DNA of 64,000 bases, from the NCBI GenBank assembly GCA_019114755.1, contig DXEW01000003.1, positions 1 through 64,000 on the forward strand, in the 5' to 3' direction. A program made the position numbers and the translations under genes. The notes below the pieces were generated by a model. The model was given only the letters and a program-made list of their open reading frames with translations. It made no database searches and had not been told where the DNA came from. Below are positions 27,678 to 35,671 of this stretch, piece after piece (positions within the stretch are counted from its first letter, which is position 1; each line of letters starts with the position of its first letter). This DNA is from Candidatus Borkfalkia faecavium. GTDB lineage: Bacteria; Bacillota; Clostridia; Christensenellales; Borkfalkiaceae.

Positions 27678-27719
27678 GATATGTGTACCCTGAAAAGCGG
27701 TACAAAAATGAGGTTTTCC

Positions 27720-28826
27720 ATGAAAAAGAAGATGACATTGGCGGCGCTGTGCGCGGCCGGATTGTTTTTATTTGCCGGGTGCACCGCCCAGGCGGAGACG
27801 GAGATCGCGGCGAACTGGCTGCGCACCCCTTCCGACGTGTTCACGCCCGGGTTTTACGAAAAGCTGACCTACGCCGTGGAGATGGAAAAGACGGAAGACA
27901 CCTCTGTTTCGGGCATGTCGTTCGAGCTGGACGCGGAGAACAGCTCGTACTATGTGGAGACGGAAGCGCCCTCTTCGCCTTTTTCGCACGGGGGCACCAC
28001 CTACAACGAATATTATAAGCTGCACTCGGTGGCGGAGATCGCGGGGACGTATACCTATACCGACCCCGAAACGGGCGAAACGAGCGAGATCTGCTCCTTC
28101 GGGGGAGAAAACGACACGCCCGCGTCTGACGCGGACGACGCCATCCGCATCGAGCGGACGGTGTACTTCCGCACCACCCGCGGCGACGACAACTTAGAGC
28201 CCATCTACAGCGAGAACGATATCTACTCGTTCGCGCCCGCGGGGGCGACGGGCGGCGGCGTGGCGCTGTACAGCTATTCGTACACCATCGGCTACAACGC
28301 CGGCTGCACCGAGGCTTCCATCGACTATACCGACAACTTTGCCGACCTTTCCGCCGAGGAATTGCAGGTGAGCGAGGGGCTGCAGAAGGGCAAGGTGCTT
28401 TTGAGCGACGTCACCGTAGACGATCTGCAGCGCAGCTACACCGTGCTCGACAACGCCCAGCTGTACTTTGCCGGGCGAGGCATCGCCCTTTCGGCGGATG
28501 CGGGAACTTCGCTGGCGGTGGTCAGCGGCGAAAACGGCCTGGGCAGCGTGAGCCTGACGGCGAGCGGCGACCCCGCGGCGACTCCCTTCACCTTTACCAT
28601 GGACGGCGAGCCCTTTGACGGCGACGTGACCTGCACCACGGTGAGCATTTCGGTGACCAGCAGCGGCGCCAACAGCGGCCTGCCCCACTCCGTGAAGTAC
28701 GCCTCGACGGCGCAGGGCGAGGACGGCAACAGCTGCTACGCCATGCCCATGGAGATCGCCGAGCCCTTCGGCTACGGCATCGGGAGCCTGGTGTACACGC
28801 TGCGCGAGGCCGTGCACACAAAATAA
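27720..28826 (+). CDS. lipoprotein of unknown function
   Basis: A 368-residue secreted lipoprotein. The signal peptide MKKKMTLAALCAAGLFLFAGC ends in a good lipobox (FAGC), so it is likely anchored to the outer face of the membrane. The rest is rich in Thr, Ser, Glu, Asp and Tyr with alternating beta-strand character. I recognise no domain. GAGG lies seven bases before the ATG at 27720. It has its own promoter and terminator, so it is a single-gene unit. Codon use matches its neighbours. Confidence 0.82.
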   Translation: MKKKMTLAALCAAGLFLFAGCTAQAETEIAANWLRTPSDVFTPGFYEKLTYAVEMEKTEDTSVSGMSFELDAENSSYYVETEAPSSPFSHGGTTYNEYYKLHSVAEIAGTYTYTDPETGETSEICSFGGENDTPASDADDAIRIERTVYFRTTRGDDNLEPIYSENDIYSFAPAGATGGGVALYSYSYTIGYNAGCTEASIDYTDNFADLSAEELQVSEGLQKGKVLLSDVTVDDLQRSYTVLDNAQLYFAGRGIALSADAGTSLAVVSGENGLGSVSLTASGDPAATPFTFTMDGEPFDGDVTCTTVSISVTSSGANSGLPHSVKYASTAQGEDGNSCYAMPMEIAEPFGYGIGSLVYTLREAVHTK

Positions 28827-28862
28827 GCGCATATACTATCGCATATACTATCGCATATATTA
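28827..28862. repeat. 12-bp triple tandem repeat after the lipoprotein stop
   Basis: CGCATATACTA-type units start at 28827, 28839 and 28851, immediately after the stop codon. Confidence 0.8.
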
Positions 28863-28867
28863 TCGCG

Positions 28868-28905
28868 CCCGCGGCGCTCTTTGCAGAGCGCCGCGGGCTT
28901 TTTTT
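28868..28905 (+). terminator. intrinsic terminator of the lipoprotein gene
   Basis: CCCGCGGCGCTC pairs with GAGCGCCGCGGG, followed by a T run. Confidence 0.88.
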
Positions 28906-28946
28906 GCCGCTGCCTTCCAGGGCGAGTTCGGATCGTTTTGACTTGA

Positions 28947-30128
28947 TCATCCTTCCTTCTCCCCTTCTTCCCGTAAAAGGGGCAGGCACCAGCGGAAGGC
29001 GGAGGGAAGGGAGATGTTTTTGCGGATCTCTGCGGGGGCGTACCATTCCAGCGCCGCGGCGTCGGCATGGGCGGCGGGGGCAAAGGCGGCGTCGAAGGCG
29101 GCAGCAGAAAAACCTTGGGGAGCGGCTGCGGCAAGGGGCCCCTCGGCTGCGGGGGAAAACCCTTGGGGAGCGGCATCCGCAGGAGCGGGCGGCGGAAGCT
29201 GCACCGCATAGGCCGCCATATCCCACTCGATATGGGTGAACACATGCCTGTGCGCCTGCGGCGCGCCGAGGGTGAAGTTCGTAAGGCCCGCTTTTTGCAA
29301 TTTTTGGCGCGCTGCGGCGGGGGAGAGCGCCTCTTCCACATAAAAAAAGCCGTACATCCCCTGCAATACCCCCGCCGTGCGGCGGAAGAGCGCCGCCTTG
29401 CCCGCCTGCATGAACAAAAACAGCGTCATGCTGACCTGCCTGCGGGCGGGCTTTGCCTTGGGGAGGGGGAGCGCGTCGCTCTTTGTTTGGCAGAGCGCCA
29501 ACAGCGGACAGGTGAGGCAGAGAGGGGAGGCGGGCAGGCAGACGGTGGCGCCCAGCTCCATCAGGCTTTGGGTGAAGTCGCCGCAGCGCCCCTGCGGCAG
29601 GGCGGGCTGCAGTTCTTTTTGGAAAGAAGTTTTCAGCGCCTCGGCGGGGCGGGCGTCGCCCAACAGGCGGGAAAGGACGCGGATGACGTTGCCGTCTACG
29701 GCGGCGGCGGGTTTTTGGAAGGCGATGGAGACGATCGCCCCTGCCGTGTAGTCGCCGATGCCGGGCAGCTTTTTCCAGCCCTCCGCCGTATCGGGGAAGC
29801 CTTCCGACGCCACGATGCGCGCCGCCTTTTGCAAGTTGCGGGCGCGGGAATAATAGCCGAGGCCTTCCCATAATTTTAACAGCCTTTCTTCGGGGCAGGC
29901 CGCCAGCGCCTGCACGGTGGGAAGCTCGCGCAGGAAGCGGATATAGTGCTCCTTTGCCGCCTCTACGCGCGTCTGCTGGAGCATGATCTCCGATACCCAT
30001 ACGCGGTATGGGTCGGTATCTTTCCGCCAAGGGAGGTCTCGCTTGTTTTTATCGTACCAGGGGAGCAGCAGCCGCGGCAGCTGCCTGAGCACGGCCGCAC
30101 GCGCCTCTCCCTGCAAAATTTGTTCCAT
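28947..30128 (-). CDS. mutY: A/G-specific adenine glycosylase
   Basis: Removes adenine mispaired with 8-oxoguanine in base-excision repair. The 393-residue protein has the HhH-GPD fold with VSEIMLQQTRVE, the helix-hairpin-helix LPGIGDYTAGAI and the catalytic Asp in AAAVDGNVIRVLSR. An Fe-S cluster loop follows with four cysteines (CLPASPLCLTCPLLALC). The C-terminal NUDIX-like recognition domain is interrupted by an Ala/Pro-rich insertion in which APQGFS occurs twice. That insertion is unusual for the family. Confidence 0.93.
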   Translation of the reverse strand: MEQILQGEARAAVLRQLPRLLLPWYDKNKRDLPWRKDTDPYRVWVSEIMLQQTRVEAAKEHYIRFLRELPTVQALAACPEERLLKLWEGLGYYSRARNLQKAARIVASEGFPDTAEGWKKLPGIGDYTAGAIVSIAFQKPAAAVDGNVIRVLSRLLGDARPAEALKTSFQKELQPALPQGRCGDFTQSLMELGATVCLPASPLCLTCPLLALCQTKSDALPLPKAKPARRQVSMTLFLFMQAGKAALFRRTAGVLQGMYGFFYVEEALSPAAARQKLQKAGLTNFTLGAPQAHRHVFTHIEWDMAAYAVQLPPPAPADAAPQGFSPAAEGPLAAAAPQGFSAAAFDAAFAPAAHADAAALEWYAPAEIRKNISLPSAFRWCLPLLREEGEKEG

Positions 30129-30234
30129 ATGTATTTCATTTTAGCACAAACGGCGCCAAAAACCAACGAGAAATTGACATTTTTTCCGTTTCAATGTATA
30201 ATGGTAGGCGCATAGAGCGGAAACGGTGCGCGGT

Positions 30235-30762
30235 TTACCGTTTTACCGCCGCGATGAGCGGCTGTGCGGACGGGAGATCTAAAAATTCGACCTTTTCGCC
30301 GTAGGTCTGCATCAGCTGCCTGTCTTCTTCGGTCGGCTCTTTTTTGCGGCGGAGCAGCTGCATCAGCATCGCCATCATGGCGCGGTGCCCGGCAGACAGG
30401 CGGGCGTAGTCCATATTGCCGCGCAGGCAAAAGACGGGCATGCCCGCGTGCCGGGGGAAGGCTTTGTTCAGCAGCGCCCGCGCCTCGTCTTGCGTCTTTG
30501 CCTTGGCGGGGTCGGCGAGCCCGCAGGTAAAGCAGAGCAGCCGCGCCTGGCCGAAATATTTTTCCAGCTTCGCAGCCTTTTTGGCGCCCGCTATGCTGCC
30601 CGCATAGGCTCCGCCGCCGAAAACGATCAGCTCGCGCCCCTCCACATCGGCACGCGTCACCTCCTTGGCGGACACGGCGGGGCAAGAAAGCTCCTGCGCG
30701 ATATATTCGGCATACGCCTGCGTTGAACCGTAACAGGACCCGTAAATGACGACGGCATTCAT
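30235..30762 (-). CDS. flavodoxin-like protein
   Basis: A 175-residue protein with a flavodoxin fold. The phosphate-binding loop is VVIYGSCYGSTQAYAEYIA at residues 4-22, then LIVFGGGAYAGSIAG, which fits FMN contact loops as in the HemG/flavodoxin_5 group. It probably carries electrons or acts on a small redox partner; the partner is unknown. The ATG at 30762 follows TTGGAGGCC. It stands alone under its own promoter. Confidence 0.82.
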   Translation of the reverse strand: MNAVVIYGSCYGSTQAYAEYIAQELSCPAVSAKEVTRADVEGRELIVFGGGAYAGSIAGAKKAAKLEKYFGQARLLCFTCGLADPAKAKTQDEARALLNKAFPRHAGMPVFCLRGNMDYARLSAGHRAMMAMLMQLLRRKKEPTEEDRQLMQTYGEKVEFLDLPSAQPLIAAVKR

Positions 30763-30791
30763 GGTTTGGCCTCCAATTTTTTTATATCTAT

Positions 30792-30821
30792 ATTGTACCA
30801 TGCCCCGCCGCGGCTTGTAAA
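30792..30821 (-). promoter_or_regulatory. promoter of the flavodoxin gene
   Basis: Minus-strand TTTACA (30816-30821), 18-base spacer, TACAAT (30792-30797). Confidence 0.65.
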
Positions 30822-30887
30822 GGGCATAATTGTCATAAATTTGTAATAAAAGTTTTGCTTGCCGCCTGCGGCAGCATGAAAGATACC

Positions 30888-31394
30888 ATGAACAACATCA
30901 TCCTCATCGGCATGCCCGCTTCGGGCAAAAGTACGGCGGGGGTACTCCTCGCCAAGACGCTCGGCTACGGGTTCATCGACACCGACCTATTGATCCAGAG
31001 CGAACAGAAGGCGCTGCTGTGCGACGTGATCGCCGCAAAGGGCGCGGAAGAGTTCATCGCCATCGAAGAGCGCGTGTGCGCCTCGCTGTGGGCGGAGCGC
31101 TGCGTGATCGCCACGGGCGGCTCGGCGGTGTACGGCGAGAAGGCGATGCGGCACTTTGCCGAAATGGGCACCATCGTATACTTGAAGCTCGGCGAAAAGA
31201 GCATCGAAAAGCGGCTGAAAAACATCGTGCTGCGCGGCGTGGTGACGCGGCGGCAGGGCGAGACGGTGGCGGAGCTGTACGCCGAGCGCGTGCCGCTGTA
31301 CGAAAAATATGCAGACGTGACCGTAGACTGCGAGGGGCTGAGCTTAGAAGAGACGGCAGAGCGCATCATTGCCACCCTGCCCGCCGCAAGATAG
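30888..31394 (+). CDS. shikimate kinase family protein
   Basis: A 168-residue P-loop kinase. It has Walker A GMPASGKST at residues 8-16, FIDTDLLIQ (the shikimate kinase DxD region), ATGGSAVY (the GGG-type shikimate-binding loop, here GGS), and the lid segment RGVVTRRQGETVAELYAERVPLYEKYADVTVD. It would phosphorylate shikimate in aromatic amino acid synthesis, but no other aro gene is near. The lid differs from canonical AroK, so a related small-molecule kinase is possible. The start at 30888 has only a weak AAAG; an ATG at 30876 is an alternative. Confidence 0.8.
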   Translation: MNNIILIGMPASGKSTAGVLLAKTLGYGFIDTDLLIQSEQKALLCDVIAAKGAEEFIAIEERVCASLWAERCVIATGGSAVYGEKAMRHFAEMGTIVYLKLGEKSIEKRLKNIVLRGVVTRRQGETVAELYAERVPLYEKYADVTVDCEGLSLEETAERIIATLPAAR

Positions 31395-31407
31395 CTCTAT
31401 TTTTCGC

Positions 31408-31437
31408 TTGAAGCGCCCCTGTTTTTTGTGCTATACT
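31408..31437 (+). promoter_or_regulatory. promoter of cysS
   Basis: TTGAAG (31408-31413), 18-base spacer, TATACT (31432-31437). A short CGGGAAC/GTTCCCG hairpin follows in the leader (about 31440-31471); no T-box was recognised. Confidence 0.65.
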
Positions 31438-31510
31438 ATACGGGAACAGAGAAAAAAGGCTCGTTCCCGTTCTATCTTCAAATCAAAAAAAATAAGGAAC
31501 GGAGAACTGT

Positions 31511-32908
31511 ATGAAATTTTACAACACGCTGACAAGGCAAGTGGAGGAATTTATCCCCCGGCAAGAGGGCAAGGTGAAGATGTACACCTGCGGCCCCACC
31601 GTGTATAACTTTGCACACATCGGCAACCTGCGCACCTACCTGATGGAAGACGTGCTGGAAAAGACGCTGCGCTATTTGGGCTATGACGTGACGCGGGTGA
31701 TGAACATCACCGACATCGGGCACCTTTCCGACGACGCCGACAGCGGCGAAGACAAGATGCTTTTGGGCGCCAAGCGCGAGCACAAGACGGTGCGCGAGCT
31801 GGCTGCCTTTTACACCGACGCATTTTTTGCCGACTGCGAAAAGCTGAACATCAAGCGGCCGGACGTGGTGCAGCCCGCCACCGGGTGCGTGGACGAGTTC
31901 ATCCGCGTCATCGAGGCGCTGATGGACAAGGGCTACGCCTATAAGGCGGGCGGCAACGTGTACTTCGATACCTCGAAGGTGGCGCAGTACCACAAGTTCT
32001 TCAACTTTAAGGAAGAAGACCTGGAAGTGGGCGTGCGCGAGGGGGTAGACGAAGACGAGAACAAGCGCAACAAGAACGACTTCGTGCTGTGGTTCACCAA
32101 GTCGAAATTTGAAGACCAGGCCCTGAAATGGGACAGCCCCTGGGGGGTAGGCTACCCCGGCTGGCACATCGAATGCTCGTGCATCGCCATGAAATATTTG
32201 GGCGAATACGTCGATATCCACTGCGGCGGCATCGACAACGTGTTCCCCCACCACACCAACGAGATCGCCCAGAGCGAGGCGTACCTCGGCCACGAATGGT
32301 GCCGCTACTGGTTCCATGTGCTGCACCTGAACACGGCGGGCGGCAAGATGAGCAAGTCTTCGGGCGGCTTTTTGACCCTTCAAAAACTGGAAGAGGAAGG
32401 GCATTCCCCCATGGAATACCGCTTCTTCTGCCTGCTTTCGCACTACCGCAACTCGCTGGTGTATTCGGAAGATACCTTTGCCAACGCCGCCAACGCCTAC
32501 CGCAAGCTCAAAAGCCGCGCCGTGGCACTGGGCAGCGAAGGGGAAGCGGGCGGCGAAGCCTATGAGCGCTATAAGGCGCAGTTCCGCGAAGCGCTGGAAA
32601 ACGACCTGAACACCTCGCTCGCCGTCACCTGCGTGTACGACGTGCTCAAAGACAAAGAGCTTGCCCCCGCGGCAAAGCGCGCGCTCATCGCCGAGTTCGA
32701 CAAGGTGCTGTCGCTCGACCTTCTCAAAGAAGAGGAAGCGCCGAAAGCGGGCGCGCCCGACGCGGCGTACATCGAAGAGCGCATCGCCGCCCGCGCGGCG
32801 GCCAAAAAGGCGAAGAACTACGCCGAGGCGGACCGCATCCGCAGCGAGCTGGCCGAGCAGGGCGTGACGCTGATCGATACGCCCGCGGGCACCACCTACA
32901 AACTGTAA
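31511..32908 (+). CDS. cysS: cysteinyl-tRNA synthetase
   Basis: Charges tRNA-Cys. The 465-residue protein has zinc-binding KMYTCGPTVYNFAHIGNLRT with the class I HIGN motif near residue 37, GWHIECSCIA supplying the further zinc ligands, HHTNEIAQSEA, and KMSKSSG near residue 280. The C-terminal DALR-like and anticodon-binding part ends with IRSELAEQGVTLIDTPAGTTY. Length is normal. The start follows AAGGAACGGAG. It appears monocistronic. Confidence 0.97.
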   Translation: MKFYNTLTRQVEEFIPRQEGKVKMYTCGPTVYNFAHIGNLRTYLMEDVLEKTLRYLGYDVTRVMNITDIGHLSDDADSGEDKMLLGAKREHKTVRELAAFYTDAFFADCEKLNIKRPDVVQPATGCVDEFIRVIEALMDKGYAYKAGGNVYFDTSKVAQYHKFFNFKEEDLEVGVREGVDEDENKRNKNDFVLWFTKSKFEDQALKWDSPWGVGYPGWHIECSCIAMKYLGEYVDIHCGGIDNVFPHHTNEIAQSEAYLGHEWCRYWFHVLHLNTAGGKMSKSSGGFLTLQKLEEEGHSPMEYRFFCLLSHYRNSLVYSEDTFANAANAYRKLKSRAVALGSEGEAGGEAYERYKAQFREALENDLNTSLAVTCVYDVLKDKELAPAAKRALIAEFDKVLSLDLLKEEEAPKAGAPDAAYIEERIAARAAAKKAKNYAEADRIRSELAEQGVTLIDTPAGTTYKL

Positions 32909-33004
32909 AACGCGGCCTGTACGGCCGGGAATATTTCAAAAAAACAAAAAGGCGGGCGCGCCGCCGCAAGGCCGTGCGCCTGCCGAAAACCGGGAGGAAG
33001 AGAG

Positions 33005-34474
33005 ATGAACAGTTACATCGGCATCGACCTGGGCACCAGCGGGGCAAAATTCCTGCTGGTGGCGGCGGACGGCACCATTCTGGCGGAGAACACCCAAAGT
33101 TACCCCGTGTATTACCCGCAGGCGGGCTGGAGCGAACAGCGCCCCGAAGACTGGTACGCGGCGGCGCTGGCGGGCATCGCCGCCCTGCTGCACGGGCAGG
33201 ACAAGGCCGCCGTAAAAGGCATCTCCTTCGGCGGGCAGATGCACGGGCTGGTGGCGCTGGATAAAGACGACAACGTCATCCGCCCCGCCATCCTCTGGAA
33301 CGACGGCCGCACCGAAGCGCAGACGGCGTACCTGAACGAGACGGTGGGCAAAGACAAGCTGGCGCAGTGGACGGGCAACATCGCCTTTGCCGGCTTCACC
33401 GCCCCCAAAATTTTGTGGATGCGCGACAACGAGCCGGAAAACTTTGCCGGGATCGCCAAGATCATGCTGCCCAAAGACTATCTGGCATACCGCCTTTCGG
33501 GCGCCTTCTGCACCGATTTTTCGGATGCTTCGGGCATGCTGCTGCTGGACGTGAAAAACCGCCGCTGGAGCAGCGAGATGTGCGCCGTGTGCGGCATCCG
33601 CGAAGAACAGCTCCCCGCCCTGCACGAAAGCTACGAGGTGGTGGGCACGCTGAAGGGCGAGATCGCCGAAACGCTGGGCCTCGGCCCGGGCGTGCAGATC
33701 GTGGCGGGCGCCGGCGACAACGCCGCGGCTGCCGTGGGCACGGGCGTCGTGGGCGAGGGCGGATGCAATATCTCCCTCGGCACCAGCGGCACGCTGTTCG
33801 TCTCCGCCGCGCAGTATAAAGAGGACAAGGTGAACGCCCTGCACAGCTTCTGCCATGCCGACGGCGGCTGGCACCTGATGGGCTGCATCCTTTCGGCGGC
33901 CAGCTGCAACGCCTGGTGGTCGGATAAGATACTCAACACCACCGACTACGCCGCCGAACAGAACGGGCTGGAAGCGCTGCTCGGCAAGAACGACGTGTTC
34001 TTCCTCCCCTACCTGATGGGCGAGCGCAGCCCCCACAACGACGTGTCCGCGCGCGGCGCCTTCATCGGCATGCGCCCCGATACCACCCGCAAAGAGCTGA
34101 CGCTGGCGGTGCTGGAAGGGGTGACCTTTGCCCTGCGCGACTGTTTGGAAGCCGCCAAAAAGAACGGCGCGGCCATCCCCCGCACCAAATTGTGCGGCGG
34201 CGGCGCCAAGAGCCCGCTGTGGCGGCAGATCGTGGCGGACGTGATGGATATGCCCGTAGACATCCCCCAGACGGAACAGGGGCCCTCGTTCGGCGGGGCG
34301 ATGCTGGCGATGGTGGGCTGCGGCGAGTACGAGAGCGTGCAGCAGGCGGCGGACGCCATCGTGCACGTCAAAGAGACGGTGCTGCCGAACAAAGAGCAGG
34401 CCGCCCGCTATGCGCAGAAATACGCGCACTTTGCCAAACTCTACCCCGCCCTCAAAGGCCTGTTCATCGGCTGA
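33005..34474 (+). CDS. xylB: xylulokinase
   Basis: Phosphorylates D-xylulose to xylulose 5-phosphate, feeding the pentose phosphate pathway. The 489-residue FGGY-family kinase has the ATP-binding start YIGIDLGTSGAKFLLV, the substrate region ISFGGQMHGLVALD, GAGDNAAAAVGTG, and GGGAKSPLWRQIVADVMDMPV near the end. Length and motifs fit XylB better than other FGGY kinases. GGGAGGAAG precedes the ATG. No xylose isomerase or transporter is near, so the sugar assignment rests on sequence alone. Confidence 0.9.
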   Translation: MNSYIGIDLGTSGAKFLLVAADGTILAENTQSYPVYYPQAGWSEQRPEDWYAAALAGIAALLHGQDKAAVKGISFGGQMHGLVALDKDDNVIRPAILWNDGRTEAQTAYLNETVGKDKLAQWTGNIAFAGFTAPKILWMRDNEPENFAGIAKIMLPKDYLAYRLSGAFCTDFSDASGMLLLDVKNRRWSSEMCAVCGIREEQLPALHESYEVVGTLKGEIAETLGLGPGVQIVAGAGDNAAAAVGTGVVGEGGCNISLGTSGTLFVSAAQYKEDKVNALHSFCHADGGWHLMGCILSAASCNAWWSDKILNTTDYAAEQNGLEALLGKNDVFFLPYLMGERSPHNDVSARGAFIGMRPDTTRKELTLAVLEGVTFALRDCLEAAKKNGAAIPRTKLCGGGAKSPLWRQIVADVMDMPVDIPQTEQGPSFGGAMLAMVGCGEYESVQQAADAIVHVKETVLPNKEQAARYAQKYAHFAKLYPALKGLFIG

Positions 34475-34560
34475 AAATTTTGATTTCTGAAAGAGACGCG
34501 CACCGCCGCCTTCAAAGAGCCGCGTGCCGCGCCGTTTTTCGGCTGAAAATTTGATTTGAA
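34447..34560. repeat. repeat of the xylB 3' end and stop codon
   Basis: The gene end GCCCTCAAAGGCC...TCGGCTGAAAATTTTGATTT (34447-34487) recurs in diverged form at about 34506-34555 (CGCCTTCAAAGAGCC...TCGGCTGAAAATTTGATTT). Confidence 0.75.
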
Positions 34561-34565
34561 CGCAC

Positions 34566-34594
34566 AAAAGGGAGCGCACCGCGCTCCCTTTTTT
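34566..34594 (+). terminator. intrinsic terminator of xylB
   Basis: AAAAGGGAGCGC pairs with GCGCTCCCTTTT around a three-base loop and ends in a T6 run. Confidence 0.88.
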
Positions 34595-34610
34595 GACGTC
34601 TTCCTCAATT

Positions 34611-34680
34611 TTACATTTTACATTCTACATTTTACATTGATTTGAGATCCTTCGTCGCCGCGCTCGCTCAGGATGACTGG
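34611..34680. repeat. period-7 array followed by a GGATCCTTC-type dispersed palindrome
   Basis: Four TTTTACA-like heptamers (34611-34640) are followed by GAGATCCTTCGTCG...CTCAGGATGAC (34644-34677). Both motifs recur elsewhere in the window. Confidence 0.75.
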
Positions 34681-34716
34681 GAGAAGGGCGCTGCGTGCGC
34701 GCCGCGCTCTTTCCCT

Positions 34717-35415
34717 TTATCCCTGCCCGATGATCGTCTTCACCACCGCTTCCGCCACCAAAAGCCCTGCGGCGGAGGGCACGAAGGAGACGCTGCCGAT
34801 GCGCCGCTCCCCTTCCATACCCAAAGGTTTAAGCGGCTTTTCTTCCGAATAGACGGCGAGGACGCCGGAAACGCCCCTTTGCTTGAGCTCGCGGCGGACG
34901 ATCTTTGCCAGCGGGCACTCGCGCGTGCGCTCTATGGGGGCGATGCGGAAGGCGCCACTGCACAGCTTGTTGCCCGCGCCCATCGCCGACACGGCGGGCA
35001 CGCCCGCCCCCCGCACGGCGGCGAGCAGGCGGACTTTGGCGGAAACGTCGTCGATGCAGTCGGCGACGCAGGCGGCGCCCGCAAATCCGAACTGTTCCGC
35101 CGTGGCTTCGTTATAAAACTCTTCCACCGCCTCTACGCGGCAGGAAGGGTCGATATCCCGCGCGCGCTCTGCCATGACGCGCGCCTTGTTTTTGCCCAGC
35201 GTGGAACGCAGGGCGACGAGCTGGCGGTTCAGGTTGCTTTCCGCCACGGCGTCGCCGTCTACAAAGGTCAGGCGGCCCACGCCCGCCCGCACCAGCGCTT
35301 CCGCCGCGAACGAACCCACGCCGCCGATGCCGAACACATACACGTGCGCGGCGCGAAGTTTTGCAAAATTTTCTTCTCCGATGAGCGCGATCTCGCGCCG
35401 ATATGCCTCTATCAT
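34717..35415 (-). CDS. tcdA: tRNA threonylcarbamoyladenosine dehydratase (TcdA/CsdL)
   Basis: An E1-like ATP-dependent enzyme that cyclises t6A37 of tRNA to ct6A. The 232-residue protein has the nucleotide-binding loop VYVFGIGGVGSFAAEALVRAG (about residues 25-45), DGDAVAESNLNRQ, the adenylation region DCIDDVSAKVRL and the typical ending. It is ThiF-like but lacks the zinc cysteine pairs of MoeB. The start follows GGAGG. Divergent transcription from the EF-G-like gene shares the intergenic region. Confidence 0.92.
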   Translation of the reverse strand: MIEAYRREIALIGEENFAKLRAAHVYVFGIGGVGSFAAEALVRAGVGRLTFVDGDAVAESNLNRQLVALRSTLGKNKARVMAERARDIDPSCRVEAVEEFYNEATAEQFGFAGAACVADCIDDVSAKVRLLAAVRGAGVPAVSAMGAGNKLCSGAFRIAPIERTRECPLAKIVRRELKQRGVSGVLAVYSEEKPLKPLGMEGERRIGSVSFVPSAAGLLVAEAVVKTIIGQG

Positions 35416-35432
35416 GCCTGCCTCCGCATTCT

Positions 35433-35461
35433 ATTATAGCCGCAGGCGGGGCGGCAGGCAA
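35433..35461 (-). promoter_or_regulatory. promoter of tcdA
   Basis: Minus-strand TTGCCT (35456-35461), 17-base spacer, TATAAT (35433-35438). Confidence 0.7.
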
Positions 35462-35510
35462 GCAAAATTAAATAAAATTACTTTTTTTGCAAACTTTTTT
35501 CAATTTATCC

Positions 35511-35539
35511 TTGAAAATCGGCGAAAATTATATTATAAT
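35511..35539 (+). promoter_or_regulatory. promoter of the EF-G-like gene
   Basis: TTGAAA (35511-35516), 17-base spacer, TATAAT (35534-35539); leaves a leader of about 125 bases. Confidence 0.78.
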
Positions 35540-35561
35540 AGGGGGGAAGCGGGATTTACTT

Positions 35562-35662
35562 AACCAGGTCGAAGCAAAGAGGGTCCCTTTACCTTTGACT
35601 TGGTTTACCGATAAAATTTCAACCCGCGGGGAACCAAATTATTTCGACTTGGTCAAGGGAGT
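35562..35662 (+). repeat. inverted-repeat leader hairpin related to the 50162-50444 element
   Basis: AACCAGGTCGAAGCAAAG and CTTTGACTTGGTT (35562-35605) form an imperfect hairpin. Both arms match the terminal repeats of the element at 50162-50444, as if two ends were joined with the middle deleted. A further GACTTGGTCAA end lies at about 35645-35655, just before the ribosome binding site. Confidence 0.65.
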
Positions 35663-35671
35663 ACAACGAAC

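Noticed and set aside
31438..31510. T-box or other riboswitch upstream of cysS
   Set aside because: The leader is only about 70 bases, with one short hairpin and no T-box consensus or terminator.
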